DNA from: JAAZBV01 sp964460435
GTDB lineage: Bacteria > Desulfobacterota > DSM-4660 > Desulfatiglandales > HGW-15
Length of the DNA: 20,431 nucleotides
Reading direction: 5' to 3'
NCBI GenBank assembly: GCA_964460435.1
Contig: CAYWRH010000073.1
Coordinates: forward strand, 1 to 20,431
Shown here piece after piece: positions 8,337 through 15,088 of the stretch. Made by a program: the position numbers and the translations under genes. Within the stretch, counting starts at the first letter, position 1; each line of letters opens with the position of its first letter. The notes beneath the pieces were generated by a model. The model made no database searches. It had not been told where the DNA came from and saw nothing but the letters and a program-made list of their open reading frames with translations.

Positions 8337-9719
8337 TTTTGGCCTTTCTATTACAAGCATTGTTTTCCACCTACCGTTCAAAAATCTTAACAGAAAGCCT
8401 ATGCCAAGGGTTTTAACGCATAAGGTTGCAAATACCCAGCAGGCCATGATTCCATAACCGAACACAACAATGGAGAGATATGTCGGGATAACCATAATAA
8501 GCCATCCTATGGTAACGGTCATATACATTACAAATCTGGTGTCGCCTGCGCCCTTGACTGCCGATGAAAATATTATGCTCAGGGTGTCAAATATCGAGTA
8601 TATGGCCACAAATCGGAGCAGGACCCTGGTCAGCTCTGCAATCTCAGAAAATATTGATGGATCAGCCTTTGCTGCAAATGGCGATATAAATATCCACGGG
8701 AGAGTCACATAGGCAATAGAGATGAGTAACATATAGATAAATGCAAGATGAAATGCTGAATAGCTGCTTTTTTCCGCAAGGTCAGGACGACCTTTGCCCA
8801 AGAACTGGCCGACAAGGATGGAGACAGCATTCCCGCACCCGATCATGGGCATAAAGGCAAGGGAGTTGATATTGAATGCAATATTGCTTGCAACAAGGCT
8901 TTCTGTGCCAAGCCTGCCAAGTATCAATAGAAAGACTGTAAAACTCGCCATATCCAGAAAGAACTGGGTTCCGGCAGGGATACCGAATTTGAGTATGCGC
9001 TTCAGAAGCGCTATGTCAGGTCTGAATCCGCTTATTGTGTTATATATCCTGTTCTGCGAACCAGTTGCTATGAGAAAAAGAAATAATATCAGGGAGCCTG
9101 TGCTTGCAGCTACAGTGGCAATGGCTGCGCCCTTTATACCCCATTCAGGAAAGCCCCATTTGCCGAAGATTAAGGCATAATCAAGGAGAATATTGATGAC
9201 TGCTGCAAAACAGTTTACCCACATAACCGGCCAGGGCCTTCCGCGTCCTGAAAAATAACCGGAGATCGCGGCACATGCAATTGCAGGAAACCCACTGAAA
9301 CAGAGAACCCTGAAATAGATCACCTCTTCTCTCTGAATGGCTGGATCATGACCGAAAAAGTTAAAAATTACCCCTGCAAAGGGCATAAAACCGGAAAGAA
9401 TTATGCCTCCGGCGAGCGAGATATAGAGACCCTGCCAGATCACCGGCCCGACACGGTTATATCTTGCAGCACCATAATACTGAGCGACAAATACCCCGGT
9501 ATAACCTGCAACACCCAAAAAGAAACTCATGATTGCCTGTGATACCATGCTTGCAGGCATGGAGGCTGCGATTGCATTTGCCGAGTACCATGTAAGGAAT
9601 ATCCTGTCTATAAAATGAAGCACGGATACAGAGCCTGTGCTTATGATCAAAGGGATTGCCAGTACAAGCACATCTCTGTAACCGCCTTCTGAATGCCATC
9701 TTTCAATAATTCGATTCAT
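8334..9719 (-). CDS. MATE-family multidrug/cation efflux transporter
   Basis: From ATG 9719 the protein has 461 residues, normal for MATE exporters, with about twelve hydrophobic helices. It opens with GGYRDVLVLAIPLIIS and has a typical helix-1/2 junction (FIDRIFLTWYS), GQFLGKGRPDLAEKSSY at the start of the second half, and VKGAGDTRFVMY, the usual MATE motif in helix 10. MATE proteins export drugs or organic cations in exchange for H+ or Na+. The frame is open back to 9818, but the extra 33 residues are polar, unlike the family, and would overlap a candidate promoter (-35 TTGATA 9840-9845, -10 AATAAT 9818-9823, both on the minus strand). It is divergent from arsR, with about 195 bases between starts. 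The ribosome binding site is weak. Confidence 0.88.
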   Translation of the reverse strand: MNRIIERWHSEGGYRDVLVLAIPLIISTGSVSVLHFIDRIFLTWYSANAIAASMPASMVSQAIMSFFLGVAGYTGVFVAQYYGAARYNRVGPVIWQGLYISLAGGIILSGFMPFAGVIFNFFGHDPAIQREEVIYFRVLCFSGFPAIACAAISGYFSGRGRPWPVMWVNCFAAVINILLDYALIFGKWGFPEWGIKGAAIATVAASTGSLILFLFLIATGSQNRIYNTISGFRPDIALLKRILKFGIPAGTQFFLDMASFTVFLLILGRLGTESLVASNIAFNINSLAFMPMIGCGNAVSILVGQFLGKGRPDLAEKSSYSAFHLAFIYMLLISIAYVTLPWIFISPFAAKADPSIFSEIAELTRVLLRFVAIYSIFDTLSIIFSSAVKGAGDTRFVMYMTVTIGWLIMVIPTYLSIVVFGYGIMACWVFATLCVKTLGIGFLLRFLNGRWKTMLVIERPK

Positions 9720-9730
9720 TGATAGTCTTT

Positions 9731-9752
9731 TCTGACATCTCTTCTTGTCAGA
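9731..9752 (-). promoter_or_regulatory. Hairpin in the leader of the MATE gene
   Basis: TCTGACA (9731-9737) and TGTCAGA (9746-9752) form a perfect 7-bp stem with an 8-base loop. On the minus-strand mRNA the loop reads AGAAGAGA, a purine-rich sequence 19 bases before the ATG. It could affect translation initiation, though the spacing is longer than a normal ribosome binding site. No function is proven. Confidence 0.3.
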
Positions 9753-9854
9753 CCTTTCTTTATTTTTAAAATGTTTCTGATGTGGATGATACCTTTTACA
9801 CGGGTATGAGGCAAACAATTATTCTTTCTACTATAAAAGTATCAATTAAAGATA

Positions 9855-9899
9855 TTGACAGTCGGCCTAATCGGGAGTATATTCCACAAAAAGAATATA
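9855..9899 (+). promoter_or_regulatory. arsR promoter with overlapping operator-like inverted repeat
   Basis: TTGACA (9855-9860), a 17-base spacer and TATATT (9878-9883) form a near-consensus sigma70 promoter. The -10 hexamer lies inside a perfect inverted repeat, TATATTC (9878-9884) and GAATATA (9893-9899) with an 8-base spacer. A repressor bound there would block RNA polymerase, which fits the autoregulation known for ArsR/SmtB proteins. That ArsR binds this repeat is inferred. Confidence 0.65.
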
Positions 9900-9913
9900 A
9901 TATGGGGTTTTGA

Positions 9914-10258
9914 ATGAAAGACTTTATTAAGGTGATGAAGGCACTGTCTGACCCAAACAGGGTCAAGATAGTAAAAATGCTTCAATATAAAAAAATGTGT
10001 GTCTGCGAAATAAAAGAAGCGCTTCAGATAGCCCAGCCTAGTGTTTCAAAACATCTTAAGATACTTGAGGACGCAGGGCTCGTAAAAAGCTGTAAAGACG
10101 GGTTATGGGTCGATTATTTTCTTGCTGATGGCAGCGAATCACCCTATGCCGCAAGCCTTCTCGGAAACCTTAAGCACTGGCTCAAGGATGATAAAGAGAT
10201 AGAAAGAATTATTCAAAAGCTCCCTGAACTCCGGCGTGAGGATATCTGCTGCAGATGA
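9914..10258 (+). CDS. arsR: ArsR/SmtB-family metalloregulatory repressor
   Basis: A 114-residue winged-helix protein. After a start typical of the family (MKALSDPNRVKIVKML) comes the metal-site helix segment MCVCEIKEAL. Cys29 and Cys31 match the two cysteines of the ELCVCDL arsenite site in classical ArsR, and Cys60 or the terminal CC pair (112-113) could give a third ligand. The recognition helix QPSVSKHLKILEDAGLV is at 41-57. Such proteins repress ars operons and leave DNA when As(III) or Sb(III) binds. The ATG follows GGGG (9904-9907) at six bases. It is the first gene of the long arsenic-related run, directly behind a strong promoter with an inverted repeat. The exact metal specificity is inferred from context. 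Confidence 0.88.
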   Translation: MKDFIKVMKALSDPNRVKIVKMLQYKKMCVCEIKEALQIAQPSVSKHLKILEDAGLVKSCKDGLWVDYFLADGSESPYAASLLGNLKHWLKDDKEIERIIQKLPELRREDICCR

Positions 10259-10317
10259 TTATTACAGCTTATATAGCCAGAAGGGAATTTATTTGCAATA
10301 TAATCTAGAGTGAAGCC

Positions 10318-11490
10318 ATGAAAGAAAGAACAAAGCTGCTTATTATAATTTTAATTTTTCTTGGGGCATACTATATCCCCTGGGGAAGTGAGATCATTAG
10401 GCGATCAGGGTATGAGGCATTTCAGATGCTTCAGGAGTATGCCAGGGAGCATGTGCTTACATGCCTTATCCCGGCCTTTTTCATTGCGGGCGCTATTTCA
10501 GTATTTATTTCACAGGCATCGGTACTTAAATATTTTGGCTCAAAGGCAAACAAGATATTATCATATTCGGTTGCCTCAATCTCCGGGACAGTGCTTGCTG
10601 TATGTTCATGTACAGTTCTGCCCCTTTTTGCAGGAATCTATACAAGAGGCGCTGGTATTGGCCCTGCTACAGCCTTTCTCTATTCAGGGCCAGCGATAAA
10701 TGTGCTGGCTATTGTCTTAACTGCACGTATTCTAGGCTGGCAGCTCGGTGTTGCAAGGGCAGCGGGCGCAGTCCTATTTGCCATAATAACCGGTCTTTTG
10801 ATGGCATTTTTCTTCAGAAAGGATGACGCTGAAAGAGAGGCAGGTCAGATCTATTTGCCTGATGAAGAGGAAAAAGGCCGGACACTCGCCCAGGATGCCA
10901 TATTCATATTTACGCTGGTTCTTATTCTGATATTTGCGGCCTTTGCCAGGCCTGCAGAAGCCTCAACAGGGGTATGGCCATTTATTTTTTCAATCAAATG
11001 GTACATTACCATTGTACTTCTGATTATCCTCGGATTCATGCTCTATAAATGGTTTGATAGAGATGAAAGAATCAACTGGGTCGAATCCACATGGGGATTT
11101 ATGAAACAGATTTTACCCCTGCTGGGCGCTGGTGTGCTTGTTGCCGGGTTCATGCTTGGAAGGCCGGGGCAACCAGCTCTAATACCTGAACATTATATAG
11201 AAGGCCTGGTAGGCGGAAACTCTATATGGGCCAATCTTTTTGCTGCTGTGGCAGGGGCATTGATGTATTTTGCTACACTGACTGAAGTCCCCATACTTCA
11301 GGGGCTTATTGGAGCCGGGATGGGAAAGGGGCCTGCGCTGGCGTTGCTGCTTGCCGGACCCGCCCTTTCTCTGCCTAACATGCTGGTAATTGGCGGTATT
11401 ATGGGGGCAAAAAAGACAGCGGTATTTTGTACAATTATTGTTGTTCTATCTACCATTGCGGGTATGACATATGGGTGGATAGCAGGGTAA
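10318..11490 (+). CDS. DUF318/ArsP-type membrane permease
   Basis: 390 residues with about eight to ten hydrophobic helices in two halves. Signature segments of the DUF318/UPF0718 permease family are seen: AVCSCTVLPLFAGIYTRGAG (95-114) followed by SGPAINVLAI, and in the second half a related GPALALLLAGPALSLPNML. Cys49, Cys96 and Cys98 lie in or beside membrane helices. Members placed after arsR include ArsP, which exports trivalent organoarsenicals such as methylarsenite; others have no known substrate. A polar loop rich in Glu/Asp/Lys (about 175-200) splits the halves. It starts 59 bases after arsR and is followed by a palindromic repeat before the next gene. ArsP function is likely from context but is not proven by sequence alone. 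Confidence 0.82.
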   Translation: MKERTKLLIIILIFLGAYYIPWGSEIIRRSGYEAFQMLQEYAREHVLTCLIPAFFIAGAISVFISQASVLKYFGSKANKILSYSVASISGTVLAVCSCTVLPLFAGIYTRGAGIGPATAFLYSGPAINVLAIVLTARILGWQLGVARAAGAVLFAIITGLLMAFFFRKDDAEREAGQIYLPDEEEKGRTLAQDAIFIFTLVLILIFAAFARPAEASTGVWPFIFSIKWYITIVLLIILGFMLYKWFDRDERINWVESTWGFMKQILPLLGAGVLVAGFMLGRPGQPALIPEHYIEGLVGGNSIWANLFAAVAGALMYFATLTEVPILQGLIGAGMGKGPALALLLAGPALSLPNMLVIGGIMGAKKTAVFCTIIVVLSTIAGMTYGWIAG

Positions 11491-11496
11491 AATTTT

Positions 11497-11570
11497 ACCG
11501 CAAAGACGCTAAGGAGGCGGAGTAAGAAAAAAAAGATAAAAAATCTTTGCGCTCTTTGCGCCTTGGCGGT
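11497..11570. repeat. Palindromic intergenic repeat (CGCAAAG/CTTTGCG type)
   Basis: ACCGCAAAGACGCTAAG (11497-11513) and CTTTGCGCCTTGGCGGT (11554-11570) are inverted copies with three mismatches, separated by a 40-base A-rich middle that contains GGAGG and a second CTTTGCG heptamer. Repeats built from AAAGACGC/GCGTCTTT-like units are scattered between genes in many environmental bacteria. It lies between the permease and the thioredoxin gene and could act as a transcript-stabilising or attenuating structure. Confidence 0.6.
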
Positions 11571-11605
11571 GAACAAAAAGTTACTTTTTAAAGTAGGAGG
11601 TTATC

Positions 11606-11839
11606 ATGGAAATTAAGGTCTTGGGCCCTGGATGTAAAAAATGTGAGGCTGCAATGAAAAATGTGATAGACGCTGTTGCAGAAGCAGGGGTAATGGCGAA
11701 TGTTGAGAAAATTACCGATACCCTTGAGATCGCCAAACATGGTGTTTTTGGAACACCAGCGGTTGTTGTGGACGGCAAGGTAAAGAGTGTCGGCAAGATA
11801 CCAACAAAGGATGAGATCAAGGGTTGGATTAAACACTAA
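11606..11839 (+). CDS. Small cytoplasmic thioredoxin-like protein (CKKC)
   Basis: 77 residues, the size of the MTH895-type mini-thioredoxins. The redox motif CKKC (Cys10-Cys13) follows the first strand (MEIKVLGPG), and VFGTPAVVVDGK gives the cis-proline loop and last strands. There is no signal peptide. These proteins are often found beside DUF318 permeases and ars genes, where they are thought to supply reducing power, perhaps to arsenate reductase or a thiol-carrying permease. A strong AGGAGG precedes the ATG. The gene opens the block 11606-14476 after the palindromic repeat, 16 bases before the next start. Confidence 0.88.
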   Translation: MEIKVLGPGCKKCEAAMKNVIDAVAEAGVMANVEKITDTLEIAKHGVFGTPAVVVDGKVKSVGKIPTKDEIKGWIKH

Positions 11840-11855
11840 TAAAAAGGAGATTAAA

Positions 11856-12236
11856 ATGGCAAAAAATCGCTGCATAACAGATGGGAACATTATGATTTTA
11901 GCATGTTCAGGGGCATCAAATGTAGGGCAGCTCTCAAACAGGGCTGCTGTAGAACTTACCCAGGAAGGCTTTGGCAAGATGTTTTGTCTTGCAGGGATCG
12001 GCGGCGGGCTTTCAGGTTTTGTTCAGTCAGCAAAGGATGTGCCACGCCTGGTCGCCATAGACGGTTGTGAAGTGGGCTGCGCAAAGGCCACACTTAAAAG
12101 AGCAGAGGTTCCGTTACAGGATTATATTGTACTTACCTCCCTTGGCATTGCAAAAAATAAGGATTTTGACCTTAAACATCTTGAGATACAGAAAGTAAAA
12201 GATGAGATTAAAAAGGTGTGTTGCGGAACAAAATAG
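11856..12236 (+). CDS. DGC-domain putative zinc-binding protein
   Basis: 126 residues with Cys at conserved places: ACSGASN (Cys17), MFCLAGIGGG (Cys44), the family signature AIDGCEVGCAK (Asp69-Gly70-Cys71, Cys75) and a terminal VCCG pair. This is the DGC domain family (Pfam name; putative zinc binding). Biochemistry is unknown to me. Members frequently sit next to thioredoxin, permease and ars genes in anaerobes, so handling of metal or metalloid thiolates is a reasonable inference. ATG 11856 is preferred over an upstream in-frame start at 11787 because AAGGAGA lies just before it and the upstream start would overlap the thioredoxin gene. Confidence 0.82.
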   Translation: MAKNRCITDGNIMILACSGASNVGQLSNRAAVELTQEGFGKMFCLAGIGGGLSGFVQSAKDVPRLVAIDGCEVGCAKATLKRAEVPLQDYIVLTSLGIAKNKDFDLKHLEIQKVKDEIKKVCCGTK

Positions 12237-12259
12237 GAATAATTCCGGAGGTCTTTAAA

Positions 12260-12661
12260 ATGGTGAAATATATGAGGGCATTTATATTATTGGTTATATC
12301 ATGTCTGTTGCTTGTAACCGGGTCTATAGCAAAGGAATCCACCCCGGAAGAACATGAAGCCTTCCTTAAAAATCTACCTGTTAAAGGCATGGTGACAATG
12401 ATTGCCCTTGGTAAAAAAACCTGTACACAGTGCAAGATGATGGCGCCCATCTTAGAGAAAATGAAGGTGAAATATGATGGCAAGGCTGCTATCGTTTTTA
12501 TAAATTTGCTTGAAGACCCTGAGCAGCAGTATGTTTACAGACTTAAGGCCCTTCCAACTCAGATTTTTTTTGATAGAGAAGGTAAAGAGGTTTTCAGGCA
12601 TGTGGGGTTTTTGAGTGAAAAGGACATCGTAGCACAGCTCAGCAGAATGGGTGTTGAATAA
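12260..12661 (+). CDS. Exported thioredoxin-fold protein (CTQC)
   Basis: 133 residues. An N-terminal signal sequence (MVKYMRAFILL, then a hydrophobic core) with a likely signal peptidase site after SIA (residue 24) directs export. Cys15 in VISC resembles a lipobox, but it lies inside the hydrophobic core, so lipidation is unlikely. The mature part has a thioredoxin fold with CTQC (Cys55-Cys58) and a cis-proline at LKALPTQIFF. It resembles secreted partner thioredoxins paired with CcdA. The start ATG 12260 has GGAGG at eight bases; an alternative upstream frame start at 12218 overlaps the DGC gene and would mask the signal peptide. It precedes the ccdA gene by 17 bases, which makes electron transfer between them likely. 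Confidence 0.87.
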   Translation: MVKYMRAFILLVISCLLLVTGSIAKESTPEEHEAFLKNLPVKGMVTMIALGKKTCTQCKMMAPILEKMKVKYDGKAAIVFINLLEDPEQQYVYRLKALPTQIFFDREGKEVFRHVGFLSEKDIVAQLSRMGVE

Positions 12662-12678
12662 CCTCATAGGGATATATC

Positions 12679-13386
12679 ATGTTCGAATCAGTTTTCCTAA
12701 AAGTGAATGAGCTTATGACCTCAGGCTCATCAATTGCTGCATTTGGCTGTTTCCTGTGGGGAGTGATAAGCGTAATGTTCAGCCCCTGCCACCTGGCATC
12801 AATACCCCTTATTGTAGCCTATGTTGGCGGACAGGAGGCATTAACTACTGCGAAAAAGGCCGGGGTGTATTCAATATTATTCTCAACAGGCCTTTTTATT
12901 TCAATTGCCCTTATTGGGGTCATATGCGCACTCCTGGGAAGGATGCTCGGTGACATAGGCAATTACTGGCAGATCATTATCGGCCTTATCCTTATATGGA
13001 TTGCACTTGGCATGATAGGGGTTAAAGGATGTTCTGTATCAGGCAGTCTCCTTTACAGGCTTAACTTCAGGGGTCTTATGGGGGCATTCGGGCTGGGGCT
13101 TGCCTATGGTATTCTTTCAGGCTCCTGTACCTTCGGGTTTATCGCACCTGTTCTTGCTGTTATCACAGTACAGGAAAAGATTATCACCGGTATTCTTTAT
13201 ATAATACTGTTTGCTTTTGGCCATTGCCTCCCTATTGTTATTGCAGGTAGTTCCACAGGATTTGTAAAGGGTATTATTGAGAACGGCAAATGGCAGGGTG
13301 CAGGGATATGGTTCAGAAAGGTTGCCGGGGTCATCATACTGCTTTTGGGTATATATTTTATTGTGAAACCATTTACAGGTGAATAA
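12679..13386 (+). CDS. ccdA: CcdA/DsbD-transmembrane-domain thiol electron transporter
   Basis: 235 residues with six to seven hydrophobic helices. The redox cysteines lie in FSPCHLASIPL (Cys37) and LSGSCTFGFIAPVLA (Cys150), each beside prolines as in CcdA. This family carries electrons from cytoplasmic thioredoxin to thiol proteins outside the membrane. The neighbour just upstream is a secreted CTQC protein, the probable acceptor, and the cytoplasmic CKKC mini-thioredoxin two genes earlier could be the donor. The next gene, acr3, begins one base after this stop, so the two are likely translated together. Confidence 0.9.
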   Translation: MFESVFLKVNELMTSGSSIAAFGCFLWGVISVMFSPCHLASIPLIVAYVGGQEALTTAKKAGVYSILFSTGLFISIALIGVICALLGRMLGDIGNYWQIIIGLILIWIALGMIGVKGCSVSGSLLYRLNFRGLMGAFGLGLAYGILSGSCTFGFIAPVLAVITVQEKIITGILYIILFAFGHCLPIVIAGSSTGFVKGIIENGKWQGAGIWFRKVAGVIILLLGIYFIVKPFTGE

Positions 13387-13387
13387 A

Positions 13388-14476
13388 ATGAGCGAATCGA
13401 TTACTAAAAAACTCTCTTTTCTAGACAGGTTTCTTACACTGTGGATATTCGCAGCAATGATAATAGGGGTGTTTTCAGGATATCTTTTTCCAAAAATTAA
13501 GGATGTCATTAATATCTTTCAGATCGGCACAACCAACATCCCGATAGCAATAGGGCTTATTTTAATGATGTACCCACCACTGGCCAAGGTTAAGTACGAA
13601 CAGCTTGGAAAGGTATTCCGAAATGTTAAGGTCCTTTTTCTGTCTCTGATCCAGAACTGGATAATAGGGCCGATTCTCATGTTCCTGCTGGCAATCACCT
13701 TTTTATCAGGGCACCATGAATATATGGTTGGCCTGATCCTGATAGGCCTTGCTCGCTGCATTGCAATGGTTATTGTATGGAATGATCTTGCTTCTGGCGA
13801 CACTGAATACTGTGCCGGTCTTGTTGCATTTAATTCCATATTCCAGGTGCTCTTCTTTTCTGTTTATGCCTATATCTTTATTACTATTGCTCCACAGTTT
13901 ATAGGCTTAAAGGGTATTGTTGTTGATATATCAATCGGTCAGATAGCTGAAAGCGTATTTATCTACCTTGGCATTCCATTTATTGCAGGCATAATTTCAC
14001 GTGTGATCGGTCTTAATACCAAAGGCAGGGAATGGTATGAGAAAAAATTCATCCCAAAGATCAGCCCCATTACACTTATTGCACTTCTGTTTACAATACT
14101 TGTCATGTTTTCCCTTAAGGGTGAATACATAGTGCAGTTGCCTATGGATGTGGTGCGGGTTGCCATACCGCTCTGCATCTATTTTGTGGTTATGTTTTTT
14201 GCATCCTTTTTTCTTTCCATGAAGGCAGGGGCCACATATGAACAGTCAACAACATTAAGCTTTACTGCGGCATCCAATAATTTTGAACTGGCCATTGCAG
14301 TGGCGGTGGCAGTCTTTGGGATAAATTCAGGGCAGGCATTTGCTGCTGTTATCGGGCCATTAGTTGAGGTGCCTGTATTGATCGGGTTAGTAAATGTGGC
14401 GTTGTGGTTAAAGAGGAGATATTTTCCATATGAAGTAAATACACCAACAGGGTTATGCCATGTGAGGTATGAATAA
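13388..14476 (+). CDS. acr3: Acr3-family arsenite efflux permease
   Basis: 362 residues with about ten membrane helices. It shows the Acr3 hallmark GLARCIAMVIVWNDLA (120-135) with Cys124, the cysteine essential in studied Acr3 proteins, then EYCAGLVAFNSIFQ, and a late GPLVEVPVLIGLVNVAL with the conserved glutamate. Acr3 exports As(III), and often only arsenite, using the proton motive force. ATG 13388 is preferred because AGGTGA (13377-13382) lies five bases upstream; an in-frame GTG at 13379 would overlap ccdA. It is the last gene of the block before a nested palindromic repeat. Confidence 0.93.
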   Translation: MSESITKKLSFLDRFLTLWIFAAMIIGVFSGYLFPKIKDVINIFQIGTTNIPIAIGLILMMYPPLAKVKYEQLGKVFRNVKVLFLSLIQNWIIGPILMFLLAITFLSGHHEYMVGLILIGLARCIAMVIVWNDLASGDTEYCAGLVAFNSIFQVLFFSVYAYIFITIAPQFIGLKGIVVDISIGQIAESVFIYLGIPFIAGIISRVIGLNTKGREWYEKKFIPKISPITLIALLFTILVMFSLKGEYIVQLPMDVVRVAIPLCIYFVVMFFASFFLSMKAGATYEQSTTLSFTAASNNFELAIAVAVAVFGINSGQAFAAVIGPLVEVPVLIGLVNVALWLKRRYFPYEVNTPTGLCHVRYE

Positions 14477-14503
14477 AAGAAGGGTTCTAGGATTCAAGTG
14501 ATC

Positions 14504-14609
14504 AAGGGTTCGAGGGAAAGACAAAATACATTCCAACACCCAATACTTTATGTAATTCCACGGCTTGACCGTGGAATCCAGGCTTTTCTAATTGACCCCT
14601 CGAATCCTT
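14504..14609. repeat. Nested palindromic repeat between acr3 and arsC
   Basis: Outer arms AAGGGTTCGAGGG (14504-14516) and CCCTCGAATCCTT (14597-14609) are inverted with one mismatch. Inside is a perfect 9-bp hairpin, ATTCCACGG (14555-14563) and CCGTGGAAT (14569-14577), with the loop CTTGA. There is no coding potential. The form fits a REP-like or small non-autonomous element inserted between operon genes; it could also serve as a partial terminator after acr3. A run related to the left arm (GGTTCTAGGATTCAAG) lies just upstream. Confidence 0.6.
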
Positions 14610-14649
14610 AATTTAGAATTAAAAGGATTGGTAATAGAAGGATATAACT

Positions 14650-15078
14650 ATGAAAAAACAGATTCTTTTCTTATGCACCGGTAACTCCTGCCGCAGCCAG
14701 ATAGCTGAGGCATGGACCAATCATCTTCAAAAGGATAAATTCATTGCATACTCTGCCGGTATAGCCCCAAAGGGTGTTGACAAGAGGGCAGTAAAGGTTA
14801 TGGCTGAGGCAGGTATTGATATTTCAAACCAGAAGTCAAAGGATATAGACTCTCTGGGCTCAATGGAATTTGATTATGTGGTAACCCTTTGTGACAATGC
14901 AAATGAGGCATGCCCCTTTTTCCCTGCAAAGACCAGATTAATGCACAGGGGTTTTGATGATCCGCCAAGGCTATCTGAAGGTGAAAAGGATGAGAATAAG
15001 GCATTGAACCATTTTAGAAGGGTGAGGGACGAGATAAAGGCCTTTGTGGAAAATTTAGAGGAAGAGCTTAACAGGTAG
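14650..15078 (+). CDS. arsC: Arsenate reductase, thioredoxin-coupled low-molecular-weight phosphatase type
   Basis: 142 residues. The P-loop CTGNSCRS (Cys9, Arg15: CX5R) and the redox pair in VVTLCDNANEACPF (Cys81, Cys88) match the three-cysteine mechanism of the Staphylococcus/Bacillus ArsC class, and the DP loop is GFDDPP (101-106). The enzyme reduces As(V) to As(III), ending in a Cys81-Cys88 disulfide that thioredoxin reduces. ATG follows AAGGA at seven bases. The product is exported by the upstream Acr3. A thioredoxin gene in the same cluster (11606) could be its reductant. It is followed ten bases later by the radical SAM gene. Confidence 0.94.
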   Translation: MKKQILFLCTGNSCRSQIAEAWTNHLQKDKFIAYSAGIAPKGVDKRAVKVMAEAGIDISNQKSKDIDSLGSMEFDYVVTLCDNANEACPFFPAKTRLMHRGFDDPPRLSEGEKDENKALNHFRRVRDEIKAFVENLEEELNR

Positions 15079-15088
15079 TATCTTTTAA

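Noticed and set aside
8470..9542. Plus-strand open frames opposite the MATE gene
   Set aside because: They lie entirely within the strong minus-strand MATE gene and encode no recognisable protein.
9720..9818. N-terminal extension of the MATE protein
   Set aside because: The 33 extra residues are polar and basic, unlike the family, and the region holds a leader hairpin and a candidate promoter.
12272..12331. Lipoprotein signal (VISC) in the secreted thioredoxin
   Set aside because: The cysteine sits within the hydrophobic core and is followed by more hydrophobic residues; cleavage after SIA is more likely.
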